DNA of 50,000 bases, from the NCBI GenBank assembly GCA_963170055.1, contig CAUJGJ010000258.1, positions 506,101 through 556,100 on the forward strand, in the 5' to 3' direction. The position numbers were made by a program, and so were the translations under genes. The notes under the pieces are model-generated. The model was not told the DNA's origin, made no database searches, and was given only the letters and a program-made list of their open reading frames with translations. Positions within the stretch are counted from its first letter, which is position 1. Each line of letters begins with the position of its first letter. This stretch comes from Halisarca cf. caerulea (lineage: Eukaryota; Porifera; Demospongiae; Chondrillida; Halisarcidae). This document shows, one piece after another, positions 1-19,582 of the stretch.

Positions 1-1338
1 TCATTCCGATTCGGTTCATTTCAAGCACTACTCTCTGTGCGAGAATACATGTAGATAAGACTTAGTCTAAGGGAATGGGCACTTGAATAGAGATACTGCA
101 CACTTGTTAGACATATAGTGGAACCTCTACAACCCAGTATTTGGTGGGGATTATATATGGTGTCCGGCCAATTACAAAGGTTGGTGTTTAATAGAGTAAC
201 TGTAAACTATAACACACCACATAATGGTCATTCTACCTCGTGAAAATGGGCCATGATTCAGATTACGAAGAATCTGGACTATTGAGTGCTGGACCACAGA
301 GGTCCTACTGTATCTCCAAAAGTCACTGATCAAATCAGTGGAAGCTTGAAAACAGGCTCTTCTGTGCAGATGCACACAAGCACAGAAATCAACACCCTGG
401 ACAGCTTAATGTGCACGCCAGAATACAATCCTGGGATAGCACCTGTAGCTAAAACTACCACACAGGACGAAGTTGACAAAATCACATGAAATAAATGTCA
501 CAGTGTTAGCATGTGCTACCTGATAGTTGCCATACACAAGGAGACGTTTGCCTGTCCACGTACACGTGAGTGTTTATACAGATCATGAGAGCATGTAGTC
601 TGTCAGACTTATTGTGAACTCACCACACCAAATTCAGTCAGCCCTCCATGTTCAGGAGGTACAGAACAGGAGTCAGCCCTGTAGAGGTGTAGGGAAGTGA
701 GTAGCCAATAGCCAGTATAACTAGCTAAATTACTGCATTTGATACAGAAGAATTGTGAGTGCATATGCACGTGTGGAAGTGTGTCTGCCTGTGTCTGTGT
801 GTCATGTTTGAGTTCATGTGTGTGTGCATGCATGCATGTGTGCACAACACATGTGTACAATAATATCTTAGTAAATTTTAATATCAAACTACTCTTGTAT
901 ACACAGACACATGCAGACAAGCACAATAAGCATACTAACCATGGGGTATTGCATGTATGGGTGAGAGTCATGTATCGAGCTCCCAATGCATACAACTGCC
1001 TCAGAGTACCCAGACTACTGTCAATGGCATGACCTCCCTCCACTCCAATCAGTGAGACAATCTTCTTGTTTTCAAAGATGCTGCTAATATCCTTGCTTGA
1101 GGCGGCAAACTGGAAAGCATCCGGGTATTCATTTACAAATCTGTGAATGACATCCATCTGGTCAATAAACGTTCTTGTGGCATCCTTGTATTGTGAAGCA
1201 CAGCCCATGTAGGCAGACCAGAACTAAAACCAAAGGAATACGAGAACATATGACTGCACATTTTACAACTACACAAGCACAAAGGCACACATGCACGCAC
1301 AAAGGTACACAAAGGCACACATGCACGCACGCACACAT

Positions 1339-1400
<62 letters not shown>

Positions 1401-1438
1401 ACACACACACACACATCACACACACATCACACACACAC

Positions 1439-1483
<45 letters not shown>

Positions 1484-1500
1484 GACACACACATCACACA

Positions 1501-1578
<78 letters not shown>

Positions 1579-2486
1579 ACACACTCACTCACACACAGTG
1601 ACACACATGCACAAATACCTGTGCACCAACTCTGCCTTCTCTCAATCTTGGAATATCAGTCATGGTTGTGTTGACATGCTTAGCAAGGTCTATTTGATCC
1701 AGCTGGTTTTTGAATTGTGCACGAATTTGATATGCCAAATCATTGTGTCTGTGAAATGAAGTGAAATGGTCAACATGTCACATGGTGTCAGTCTGAATCA
1801 TTGCAACTAGCTCAGCTAAGAAGCTACATTAAATCTGCACACCGTGTAATACAAGGTAACGTACACCACTAAGACCACAGTACAAGTGCAAGCTGTTCTG
1901 CATATGCATTCTGTATAACCCTTACTTAGAGGGTTCAAATGTACTATTGACGTATAAAATGGTGTGTACTATTATATAAAGGTGTGACTGCAAATCAAAG
2001 GTGTCCTCTACAAAGAGGCTTCATTGTATTATGTATATCATGCAGAAAAAAAGCAAGGTTACAGCACTATATATATAGATCTTAGACTCGACGCACTATA
2101 TAGTCAACGTCGACCGACTCATATTAGTGACTGGTCGGCCCATATTCTAACCATAGACTCTCTCAGAGAGTCTATGTTCTAACTATGCCTCGTACACGAC
2201 TGCTTTCTGAAGGCTGAACTCACCCGTCAATCAGAGGCGATCGCGAAAGAAGTGCTTTAGCTCTTTCCAGAGGATCTTTCGGAAGTACTACCGCTGCACT
2301 GCTTCTTGAAGTAAGTGCAACAGGCAGTACCACGGCTAGGACGATAATGGCCAGCAAAAGAACTATCAGTAAGCCGCAAAGCAAAGCAATAAACACATTC
2401 TTCCGGAGCCCAAAAGGACCATGTTGTGACTTTGAATCAACTTTTACCTCCGGTAAAAGAGTCCTTTCGTCTGTATCGTCTTCCAT
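1..2486 (-). CDS. DPEP: Membrane dipeptidase (renal dipeptidase family), 5' part, runs off left edge
   Basis: Exons (minus strand): 2224-2486, 1619-1748, 940-1223, 624-678 and 1-34 (continues outside). Every junction has AG/GT and matching phase. Zinc dipeptidases of this family (peptidase M19) hydrolyse dipeptides, including cystinyl-glycine and leukotriene D4. Exon 1 encodes about 30 cytosolic residues, one long hydrophobic segment (about residues 33-57) and the start of the catalytic domain, ending LIDG. Exon 2 continues [12 protein letters not shown], with the His and Asp zinc ligands. Exon 3 holds the GVEGGH motif with the bridging Glu and LTHTCNTPW. Exon 4 gives [17 protein letters not shown]; exon 5 gives LEMNRIGM. 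Human DPEP1 has a cleaved signal peptide and a GPI anchor, whereas this protein looks like a type II signal-anchor enzyme. The cytosolic DERTLL fits an acidic dileucine sorting signal (inference). The C-terminal half, with the remaining metal ligands, is not in the window. Family assignment is secure; which DPEP paralogue is not. Confidence 0.93.
1337..1606. repeat. (AC)n microsatellite, interrupted
   Basis: AC dinucleotide tract with short interruptions (ATAC, TCAC, GTGAC) in intron 2 of the dipeptidase gene, between exons at 1223 and 1619. Its long Cys-Val or His-Thr reading frames are not genes. Confidence 0.97.
2145..2183. mobile_element. 25-bp perfect palindrome flanked by 7-bp direct repeats (CATAGA family)
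   Basis: Palindrome at 2152-2176: arms CATAGACTCTCT and its exact complement around one central base. It is flanked on both sides by TTCTAAC (2145-2151 and 2177-2183). It lies in intron 1 of the dipeptidase gene. The flanking repeat looks like a target-site duplication. Related loci are at 11936, 12657, 22990, 40546 and 47153. Confidence 0.6.
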
Positions 2487-2832
2487 TAGAAATATGTAGT
2501 AAATCTAGTGCTACAGCAGGGAGCAGTATAATAGAAGACGGGCTCTACTACGTGTATCTGTATTACGCAATAATACACACACACACACTTGTGGGTGGGA
2601 TATATAGAGTATATCTATGGTGTGGGTGTGGGTGTGTGGGTGTGCATGTGTGGGTGGGTGGGTGTATGTGCATATGTGTGATTCAGAATCATTTCAACTA
2701 GATTCTACAGCATGCAAAGAAGAAGTGGATCTGCACACCATGTAATACAAGGAAACCTCTATAATAAGGACATGTCGACCACTAGGACCCCAACACAAGT
2801 GTAAGCACACGCTGTAAAGCTAATATACATGT

Positions 2833-2835
<3 letters not shown>

Positions 2836-2912
<77 letters not shown>
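2836..2912. repeat. (TA)n microsatellite
   Basis: About 77 bp of alternating AT. The retrotransposon homology begins immediately after it (2914-2916), so the tract is either the insertion target or arose at the 5' junction. Confidence 0.97.
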
Positions 2913-2913
<1 letters not shown>

Positions 2914-2915
<2 letters not shown>

Positions 2916-4620
2916 CTGGGCTTTGGCACACCATCTGGTGCTGAGGCAGTTGTACATGCTGCACGCACTTACCTTTCCATCATGGACGAAGGTCATCTCA
3001 TGCTCAAGTTAGACTTCAGGAATGCATTCAATTCTATCCACCGTGACAAAATGCTAAAAAGTGTTCAGGAAAAAGCCCAAGTCATCTACCCTCTGGTCCA
3101 TGCCGCTTACAGCACACCCTCCTTTCTCTTCCTTGGCGAACGCATAATCCAATCCGCAGATTCCCTTGGCCCCTTACTCTTCTGCCTTGCCATCCATGAT
3201 GTGGTATCCAACCTTAGGTCAGAGTTCACTGCCTTTTACTTGGATGATGGGACCCTGGGCGGTTCCTTGGAAGACATCAAGGCTGATCTAGCATACATAG
3301 AGGACGCAGCAAAGGACATCAACCTGTTCTTAAACTGTTCCAAGTCGGAGATCATCTGTGTCGACGACAGCATATGTTCATCTATATTGTCTGTCACCCC
3401 ATCCATTCAGGTCATTGATCCATCTGATGCCACCCTCTTGGGCTCTCCTATTGGCAGTACTGCGTCCATCGATGCAGTGCTACAGTCCAAAATCAACCAC
3501 CTCAAGTTTCTTGGTACAAGATTGAAACTTCTCCATACCCACGATGCTTTGTGTCTACTAAGGAATGCTTTCATCTTGCCCAAAGTTCTTTACATCTTAC
3601 GCACTTCTCCTTGCTTCAAGTCTGATCTTCTATCTGTTTTTCATGATGTTCAAAGATCACTTTTTGAAGATATCTGCAGCATTCATCTGGACGATCCTGG
3701 CTGGTTACAGGAATCTCTCCCAATCACCTCTGGCGGTCTTGGAATAAGAAGTGTAGCCTTGTTTGTACCTTCAGCATATTTAGCATCTGCTGCAGGCTCC
3801 TCTTCGACCACTCTCACCATCCTCCCTACAAGACTTGCCTCAAGTCCAGAGTTGTCCCATCACCAGGAAGCCCTTCAATTGTGGAGCAGTAATCATTCTG
3901 CACCACCCCCAACTGGCCTTGAAGCTTCTAAGCAGAGTGCCTGGGATGCACCTAGAGTTAAAGCTTGCTTTCCTTCTCTCTTAGATCTAGCTATAATGGC
4001 AAGTCTTCAGCCCGTCTACTTGCTGCCAAGAGGAAAGAGTCTGGTGCTTGGCTAACTGCACCTCCAACCTCTTCATTGGGTCTCAGGATGGATGATGAGA
4101 CAGTAAGGACAGCTATTGGCCTACACCTAGGTTCAGCCCTGTGTCACCCTCACCCATGCCTGCATTGTGGGCAGTTCGTTGACGAACTAAGACTACATGG
4201 CTTGTCCTGTACAGTAAAGGTCGCAATCCTCGTCACTCAGCCCTCAATGATCTCTTCAAGCAGAGCCTCTCATCCATCAACATCCCCTCCACCCTAGAGC
4301 CACGCGGACTTTGTTTGTCTAATGTACAGTCGTCCAGATGGAGTCACTATCATCCCATGGTCTCAAGGATGTTGTCTTGCCTGGGATGCCACATGCCACG
4401 ACACATTTGCACCCACCAACTTGCTCCTCACCTGTACTGGTGCTGGCCTTCTGGCTAATCGTGCTGCTCAGAAGAAACGGGAGCTCTATTCAGAGTTGGC
4501 TACCTCTTACACCTTCATACCCATTGCTCTTGAAACAACAGGTGTTTTCAGTGATGATGCCCTTGCCTTTTTCCGAGAATTGGGAAAACACACCAAAGAG
4601 GTCACTGATGACCCTTAATT
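2914..4620 (+). mobile_element. 5'-truncated, decayed non-LTR retrotransposon (reverse transcriptase, C-terminal Cys/His and endonuclease-like part)
   Basis: Homology starts in frame at 2916 (LGFGTPSGAEAVVHAARTYL), directly after the (TA)n tract, and reads through KLDFRNAFN (RT motif A region), FYLDDG (catalytic YxDD box) and NCSKSEII. The motif normally read as QQGDPLGPLLF appears as SADSLGPLLF, so about six residues including QQG are gone and Pro is Ser. The frame breaks near 4000, then twice more near 4218 and 4325. The reconstructed downstream segments contain a Cys/His cluster (LCHPHPCLHCG) and RPDGVTIIPW..WDAT, which resembles the PD..D core of restriction-like endonucleases of R2/NeSL/CRE-type LINEs (inference). 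The last recognisable residues are near 4618; an AT-rich 3' tail follows. No 5' end or N-terminal domains are present. The copy is dead: truncation, RT deletion and frameshifts. Confidence 0.88.
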
Positions 4621-4773
4621 TGTCCTACCACAAGTTGTGTCAATGTATTAGTGTATACTATAGGGCCAATAGAACCCCTTTTTGTTGCATGTGTTTGATG
4701 GTTTTCTTTTCCTTCCTTACAACTTGTATGCATATTAATAATATATATATATTATAAAAAATATACCTATATA

Positions 4774-4890
4774 TAGTTATATCTCGGTTCACCCGCATGA
4801 TATCCAGGTTATATATCCCCCAAGACCGAAGCAAAGCCGAAGTCGCAGGCGATGACTTGGATATCATGCGAGTGAACCGGGATATAACTA
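4774..4890. mobile_element. 117-bp foldback (hairpin) element
   Basis: Arms about 4774-4811 and 4852-4890 are complementary with few mismatches, starting TAGTTATATC and ending GATATAACTA. The loop includes GACCGAAGCAAAGCCGAAGTC-like sequence. A second element with the same ends and a similar loop, but different arms, lies at 41583-41697. No clear target duplication was identified. Confidence 0.7.
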
Positions 4891-5426
4891 ACTTCTATTC
4901 CATGCAAATCGATTTTCAATTAGTAGACTTAATTGGCAATAATTGATTTAATTAACACCAAATTGACTATTGATTAATACCTGGTAGTTATTACCCTGGG
5001 GATAACTACCACATGCATGCCCAGTTTTTCCTTTGATCTTTCACAAACTGGGATAGAAATATATATATATATATATATACCATTAGGCTGATACAAATAG
5101 AGTATATTATATGCGACACATACTGTATAAGCAAACATTATTCACAGTAAGAGAACAGAATGCACTGAAACCTACTGAAAATCATCTGTAGACAAGGACC
5201 ACCAGTTTACAGAGACCTCTGCATGTAGACTGCGTGGCCAGTGCATGGGGTATCCCATAACAGTAACTCACACAAACATATTCCTTCATGAGGACCATGC
5301 ACTTATCCTCAGAGACTGTTATTCCGCACTTAAGTGGTTACGACAGACAGGAATCAGTGTCTGATGATGATATAATTATGTATCGAAATGCAAAGAATAA
5401 CTACAGCAAAGTAAAACATCCTAGAA
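4891..5426. other. Intergenic AT-rich stretch, no gene seen
   Basis: Between the hairpin element and the inositol monophosphatase stop codon. It contains a short (AT)n run near 5058-5080 and no supported exon. The 3' UTR of the minus-strand phosphatase should lie here; no polyadenylation signal was assigned. Confidence 0.5.
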
Positions 5427-13021
<7,595 letters not shown>

Positions 13022-13722
13022 CCTTACCTTCTACAAAAGACGAACCGCAGATACACAAACGGAACAAAACCTTGCTGTTTCTTCCTTAGACCTGACACAG
13101 TACTCAGTTTTTACCCGTCACGTGACAAACGTGTGACTACATGATTTAAATCAAAATTAATCATAGATAATCCAAAACTGATCGATGTGTAATCACTAAT
13201 GTCTGACTCTCGACTAGGTCTATAATTCCGCCGATTTTTCGATGCATGTTTGTCATGCCATGTTTCAGGAGTGCAACCTGTAGTGTCCATAAGAGATTCA
13301 CAAGGAGTTGCAGCTTAGGAATATTCTCCAAACCTGATCCAACTTCTCTAACGTCGTATGATGGCATCCTGCTGCCAAAAGCCTACAGTATTTGGGGATG
13401 TATATATACAATGGACTTGAAGGTTTGCATTCCAAGTTTGTCAGGTTAAACAACGACATGGAAATAGGACAAAGTAGTTCTCAGTCTGTGAACAGTGAAG
13501 GGAAATGAGTACACAAGGAAATTTAAGCACTTGCAGGCAGGTATGAACATTGCATGCATGCATATCGCTGACTGACACCATTCAGTGAACATATAGGGAG
13601 GGTAGCTATAGCCATGTATGACCTGCATGAAGGATGTAGCCAATTTGAAAATGGATTGATTGGAAGACGACTCTTACACAGTAATTGGTACGACGTAAGT
13701 GGTAACAATTTAATGCAAACAT

Positions 13723-13724
<2 letters not shown>
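13022..13724. other. Upstream region of the inositol monophosphatase gene, no exon supported
   Basis: About 700 bp upstream of the phosphatase start, presumably its promoter and 5' UTR. Short frames exist (for example 13246-13449) but match nothing I recognise and have no convincing splice context. Confidence 0.4.

Positions 13725-13806
<82 letters not shown>
13725..13806. repeat. (AC)n microsatellite
   Basis: Pure AC run, intergenic, upstream of the phosphatase gene. Confidence 0.97.
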
Positions 13807-13809
<3 letters not shown>

Positions 13810-14313
13810 TACTTGTTTGTACTTGTAATACCACTGCCAGCTCCCTGGCTATGTGGACCCCATTTAGGGGGTTAAGCCATCAGGAAACACCAAGACCAAT
13901 GGTTCTGCTAGCAACAGCCCCACTGATCCCAGCCCCACGATGACCCCCTAAGTGCAGAGTGGGGATACTCATCTGTGGGCTTGCAAGACCCACGAGATGA
14001 GGAGAAGTGGGGTACAGCCCTGAGTGATGGCATCAATATATCCATCCCGAGCTCTGAGCTGCATGATTCCCCTCCTCCAGCTTGGTGACTTTCAGGATGA
14101 TAGTATATGGCAATACCAGTCACTTGACTGGAATAACACTAACACCTGATGATAAAAGTACCCAAGAGTATTCTGTTTCCAGTGGCGTATGGCTCTCAAG
14201 TACAATAAAAACTTGGAGTCCTGAGAAACCAAAACTTTCGCACTTCAGGATGTCCAATCTGCTGGGTACAGTCAGGAACCTTTAGCACTACTAATTATGC
14301 TCCCAGACCAACT

Positions 14314-14314
<1 letters not shown>
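13807..14314. other. Unclassified island between two (AC)n tracts, possible dispersed repeat
   Basis: About 500 bp of non-repetitive sequence of higher GC than its surroundings, bounded on both sides by AC runs. Frames contain stops and no recognisable domain. A relic of a mobile element is possible but unproven. Confidence 0.3.
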
Positions 14315-14354
<40 letters not shown>

Positions 14355-14451
14355 CACACAAACACACACACACACGCACACACACGTACACACACACACA
14401 CATGCACACACACACGCACACGCACACACACACACATGCACACACACACAT

Positions 14452-14527
<76 letters not shown>

Positions 14528-14617
14528 ACATGCACATATACACACGCACACATATGCACGCACATGCCAGCACACATGCATGCACACACACACACACACA
14601 CATATATACATACATAT

Positions 14618-14697
<80 letters not shown>

Positions 14698-14751
14698 ACA
14701 CGCACATATACACACGCACACATATGCACGCACGTGCCAGCACACATGCAT

Positions 14752-14786
<35 letters not shown>

Positions 14787-14789
14787 TAT

Positions 14790-14876
<87 letters not shown>

Positions 14877-15047
14877 CATACGTGTATACATGCACACATG
14901 TGCCCACGCACACATGTACACCCACACTCACACCCACACACACACACCCACACACACACACATGCACACACACACATACATGCATGCAGGCACACACGCA
15001 CAAATATGTACAAGTATATGCAGGCACACATGTGCACACACACGCGT

Positions 15048-15097
<50 letters not shown>

Positions 15098-15114
15098 GTA
15101 TACACACACACACA
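14315..15114. repeat. Long (AC)n array with higher-order duplication
   Basis: About 800 bp of AC-rich repeat. An irregular motif beginning ACGAACATGCACATATACAC near 14524 recurs near 14694 with few changes, each followed by long pure AC, so a unit of about 170 bp was duplicated within the microsatellite. Confidence 0.93.
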
Positions 15115-15904
15115 ATAAAAATTATAAAAATTTAATATCCGAGTTTATATATTCAAGCGCCATAGTCGATCTGTATAATATTATATACTCAATGTTATAA
15201 GTTTGGAGTTTAATGTACACACAGTTTATATTTGTCATAATAATTATCACAAGCACATTAATAACAGCTGCGTGTTACATGCCAGCAATTCCCATAAAAA
15301 TTAACATACTGCAGAGGAAAACAATCACTTTTTTATGGCTGTATGCAGTTATCAAGTATGTTCACAAGGTAGGGGACATGCAAAAAGTATAAAGATGAAG
15401 TAAACAGCCAAGTTGTAGCAGAAATGTTGTGGTTTCTAAATTTACTCAAATGTATTCTCTATCAGTACTGCCTGTGTTGGTCTGACGCTTCATCCAATGG
15501 AACCTGTGATACAGAAAGAACCATGCAGGTCAACTTGAACATTGCTTGTTCTTGTCTTAGGTTGAAAGACTATTAATTCTGATATGCTGATGCAGACTAT
15601 AAGTATACTGAGTCAGCCTTTTAGTTCGAAAACTCATTGCAAATGCTACAAAAGGATCATGTCCAGTGATGATTTGTAATCATATAAACGCTAGGTGTAG
15701 CCAATTAGTGCTTGCTTATATGGATGTGTGATATGGGCCCTGTCCCACTGAACTCTGGATGCTGTACATATGTGGATTTGAAGCCGTAAACAGCAACCAC
15801 CTCCCTAGCCAATGATAAACGACTAATGATAGTAATTATCACTGCTCGACATCATTAAGTACACTTGTGTTGTGCGACTTGTGTTATACGTTCAAAATTG
15901 GAAT
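15115..15904. other. Intergenic, no gene seen
   Basis: AT-rich, with no supported exon, palindrome or tandem repeat. It lies downstream of gene A's stop on the minus strand. Confidence 0.5.
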
Positions 15905-16109
15905 TACAGTGGAACTTCTATAACAAGGACACCATTGGGACCCCCGTAAACTGTCTTGTATATGGATTGAAGGTGTTCTTATTTCGGAGGTTTTATATGA
16001 CATTGTACACATGTCAAAGCAAAGGGATGTCAAATAGGGCAGAGCAGTGGTGCCCTGCTAAAGGAGGTGGCTGCATTTGGGGGATGTCCTTTATAGAGGT
16101 TTCACTGTA
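15905..16109. mobile_element. MITE with TACAGTGGAACTTCT / AGAGGTTTCACTGTA ends, 205 bp
   Basis: Terminal inverted repeats bounded by TA, just downstream of gene A on the minus strand. The interior is a diverged, shortened version of 6154-6485, with GGACACCATTGGGACC and GGAGGTGGCTGCATTT in common. Confidence 0.8.
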
Positions 16110-16302
16110 CATATAATTAAGAATACATAATGCAAACATACAGGCATACAGTCACACAGCATGCATAATATAATGTCGCATGCATTTCGTGAGCTTTCTA
16201 CCGGCCGACATCACTGACTGAAATGTGTACACAAGTGCAATGAAAGTCATATGTGGTAGAACAAATACATTAGAAGTATAATGCTATAAAATTCACCCTG
16301 TC

Positions 16303-17036
16303 TTACTTGAAAGGGAACAACTTCTTGGAGCTTCTGCCTGTAGAGGATGCGCTATGATGGTGCTCCTGTGACCCACTGCTGGGAGAATCAACAGTGCTAA
16401 TGGATGTGTCCTCATACACAGGGTCAGATGGACTCTCTCTGTTCTCCACAGTTGATGGAACAGTGCTATTGGTGCTGGTGGTGCTAGAGGAGGTGGTGGA
16501 GGAGTTTGTGTTGAGGATGTGGTTATTTCCGTTAGAGCGAGCAAAACGTGAACTTGGAGTTGCAGAGATGTTGATGTGTGCAGGTCTTCTCCCTGGAGTA
16601 CAGTTCACATAGGCAGTTTGGGGTTTGGGGAAGATGTAGGGCTGAGCTCTGGGTGAATCTAGTGGTTGGGAGCGCACAACTGGGACAGGAGGACGTCCGG
16701 TTGTAAGAGCTCTTGGATAAGAGTAATAGCTACTCCCCTCGTTCTTGTTCTCCTTCACTCTTGTGCAAACTTTCACCTTGAACCGAAAGATGTATAAACA
16801 CACAAACAAAATGAGATTGGTAATGATTCCAATGAGGGTAAAGAATGCAAGAACTAAAGTTGCTGTATGTTCCCAAGCACTTGCAGGGGGGCCATCTGGT
16901 TGGGTATTGCCAAAACCAATATTTGACGCTATAGTATTAAGTAGAAAATACACACCATTATATTTGTAAAAACAGTATTAAAATTCCATATCAATTTCAA
17001 AATACAAAAGATACATTCTATGACACATATCACACA

Positions 17037-17071
<35 letters not shown>

Positions 17072-18867
17072 ACGCGCACACACACACACACATGCAAATA
17101 CACTCACGTATGCATGCATATGTGCATACACACAACAACAACAATACTGACTACACATGCAAAGAAGAAACTGCAGGAAAGTTCTTGCACATGCACATTC
17201 ACATGTACATGCTTACCGTCTATTAGGAACCCAATCTGTGGGGCCAAATAGATAGACCAAGGTAGGAACTCAGGGAGGGCAGACAGTGGTGCAGTTGCAT
17301 TGACATCCTCATTCGGTAAATACAAGGCTGACTGGAGTGTTTTCTGGTAGACTAGAGAGAGATTGACGGATGACTTGATACTACCATCCGCTGGCACAAT
17401 AGTCAACTGCAAGGGAAACTGCAAGCCAACTATATAGCCAGGTTTAACATTAGCCAGAAGATTATTGTTACGTCTTTGAATCAAGAAATCAAGAGTTATA
17501 ATACTATCGGGGCTTGATGGAGGGGTGTTTTCGCACTGTCTTGTAATTCCTGCAGAACTCTGATTAGCCAGTAGTACAGTTTCCTGCACAAAACTGGAAC
17601 CCACAGCTCTCCACAACTCAACTTGGAACAACAACCATCTTCTGGATGCAATTGAACAGAGCGTATCTCTATCACTAGTTGTGAGTCGAACATGAGACAC
17701 AGCCAAAGAGCAACCAAAAGCGAGTTCGGGGAAGATGGTTACATTGTGCCCACCGCTGTTCAGTTTGGTGGAACCGGGTGAGCTGAGGACACGGGTTGAC
17801 TCCTCCAAGGTGTCAGGGTAGCATGTGATACCTGTGGTTAGTGGGAAGAAGAATTACATGCTATATGATAATTCGAAAATGGTATGAGGAAGTAGGATTG
17901 ACACAGAACAGTGCAAAAAAGGCTCTATCAAAAAGCATCCTCCAAAAACAATTGGAACAAGAGTAAGTTGTGAAACAGGCACAGGGCCAGGTGGGCAAAT
18001 GGCAAAACGGGCATAGCTATAGGGCTGGATGAGCAGAAGGCTATATATATACATGAGGCTAGACGGGTATAGGGCTAGACAGAGTTTAGTTGGACCAAGT
18101 GCACACTGTGCAAATAATTCCAAAATCCCGTGGCATATACATGTGTGTGGGATATAGGAATTTGCAGTGTGATCTATGATCACGTGCAGTGATATGATCT
18201 GAACCCCACCCTATTAAGGAGCTATAGCATAATATCATAGTAGTCTATAACAGGATTAACACCGAAAAAACATGGCCGATATACGTACATTAGCACAAAT
18301 ATAATATGCCTGAAAACCATAGTGGTAAAGTAAAATTATATAGATTGTATTTCCAACCAATATTGATACATTTGACCCACTCGCTAAAGTAGTTCAAAAT
18401 CTTTAGGCCCACCTCTTTAAAGAACTTTGATTAATTGCATGCAGATGGTGAGGTATAGCGCTTACAACACCACTAGGATTTAAAATGATTTAATGCATAC
18501 ACACAAATAAGGAAAAGGCATATAAGTTGTATCAACAGTTCAGTAGGAAGATGACACGTTACATACATATGTAACATATACATTATACAGTAATTCTTAC
18601 AATTTTGGCATTAGATCCATTCATATAGTTTCCATACAAAGGGTGCATGTGTGTGCATGCTATGCCCACGATACACTGCAAACCCTGCTATACCCTATCC
18701 CAGGTTCTGGGATGTACCGAGAAATTCCATGGAGGATTTCAAATTTGAAATAATAAAGTAAATCTGTAAAATGTGCATCCATATGTAGCAACAATCAGAA
18801 AAACACTCCAGCATCATACACACACATGTACACGCATGTACACATGTACACAAACACACACACACAT

Positions 18868-18919
<52 letters not shown>

Positions 18920-18947
18920 ACACGTACACGCACGTACACGTACACGC

Positions 18948-19007
<60 letters not shown>

Positions 19008-19020
19008 ACACGCACATACA

Positions 19021-19084
<64 letters not shown>

Positions 19085-19582
19085 CACATGTACATGCACA
19101 TGACACATTATTATGATGGATTCTCAAAGTGTACTTCAAGAAAACCAGACAGCTGCACCCTCAAAAATAAGTAGCTATAGTAATGTTTGGGGTTAAATAA
19201 TTCGAGGACATAGTCGACATGTAGCGTGATATTAAATTTGTCCGCTCCCAGGCCCAGCTGGACATCACTCAATACTTTCTGAAAGAACTTACTACGTACG
19301 TAGATATAGTCACCATTCATTTGGCCAACACTGGAAAACCACACTGATTTATCTGACCCTTTGTCGTGAATCCCCATCGATCACCAGGTTGTGTACAATT
19401 TTATCTGATTTATATCCAACACCTGATTAATCTGACACATTTTATGGAGAACAGATGTCGTTAGATAAATGAGGGCCCACTTTACTTGTACATGTTAAAA
19501 GCTAAGCCTGCCTACCTGTACAGAAAGAGAAGAAACTGCTGACAAATGAAAGGAGTAAGACAGCCACTAGTTGCTGCCTCAT
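16303..19582 (-). CDS. Single-pass membrane protein A, receptor-like, uncharacterised family, 435 aa
   Basis: Exons (minus): 19516-19582, 17217-17831, 16303-16928; both introns phase 1; 1308 nt. Exon 1 is a signal peptide ([18 protein letters not shown]). Exon 2 is an extracellular domain of about 205 residues with NVT, NQS, NLS and NAT glycosylation sites and four main cysteines (ITCYP, AFGCS, DTLCSIA, RQCEN). Exon 3 has the transmembrane segment (about 250-275, [20 protein letters not shown]) and a tail of about 160 residues rich in Ser, Thr and Pro. The tail contains [17 protein letters not shown] (YVN would fit a Grb2-type SH2 site if phosphorylated) and DPVYEDTS. I do not recognise a named domain; the IFPELAFGC pattern recalls uncharacterised sponge proteins (memory, unverified). 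It is a paralogue of B (25597-30533): cysteines, exon phases and YYSYP all match. Likely a cell-surface receptor or adhesion protein; ligand unknown. Confidence 0.85.
17035..17093. repeat. (AC)n microsatellite
   Basis: Short AC tract in the 288-bp intron 2 of gene A. Confidence 0.95.
18820..19100. repeat. (AC)n microsatellite with GTACACGTACACG islands
   Basis: AC-rich tract of about 280 bp in intron 1 of gene A, interrupted by CGTACACG-type islands near 18917-18950 and 19005. Confidence 0.96.

Noticed and set aside
2982..4055. Functional reverse transcriptase gene
   Set aside because: The QGDP region is deleted, the frame shifts near 4000 and the N terminus is missing; it is a dead copy.
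13246..13449. 67-codon frame upstream of the phosphatase gene
   Set aside because: No recognisable family and no splice partners; the opposite strand is equally open.
14272..15200. Long Cys-Val and His-Thr frames on both strands
   Set aside because: Translations of (AC)n/(GT)n with no codon bias, domains or splice context. The same applies to all other AC tracts in the window.
19111..19377. 88-codon frame in gene A intron 1 containing HYYSYLFL, reminiscent of YYSYP
   Set aside because: The surrounding residues do not match either paralogue's tail, and no suitable splice sites were found; treated as a chance frame.
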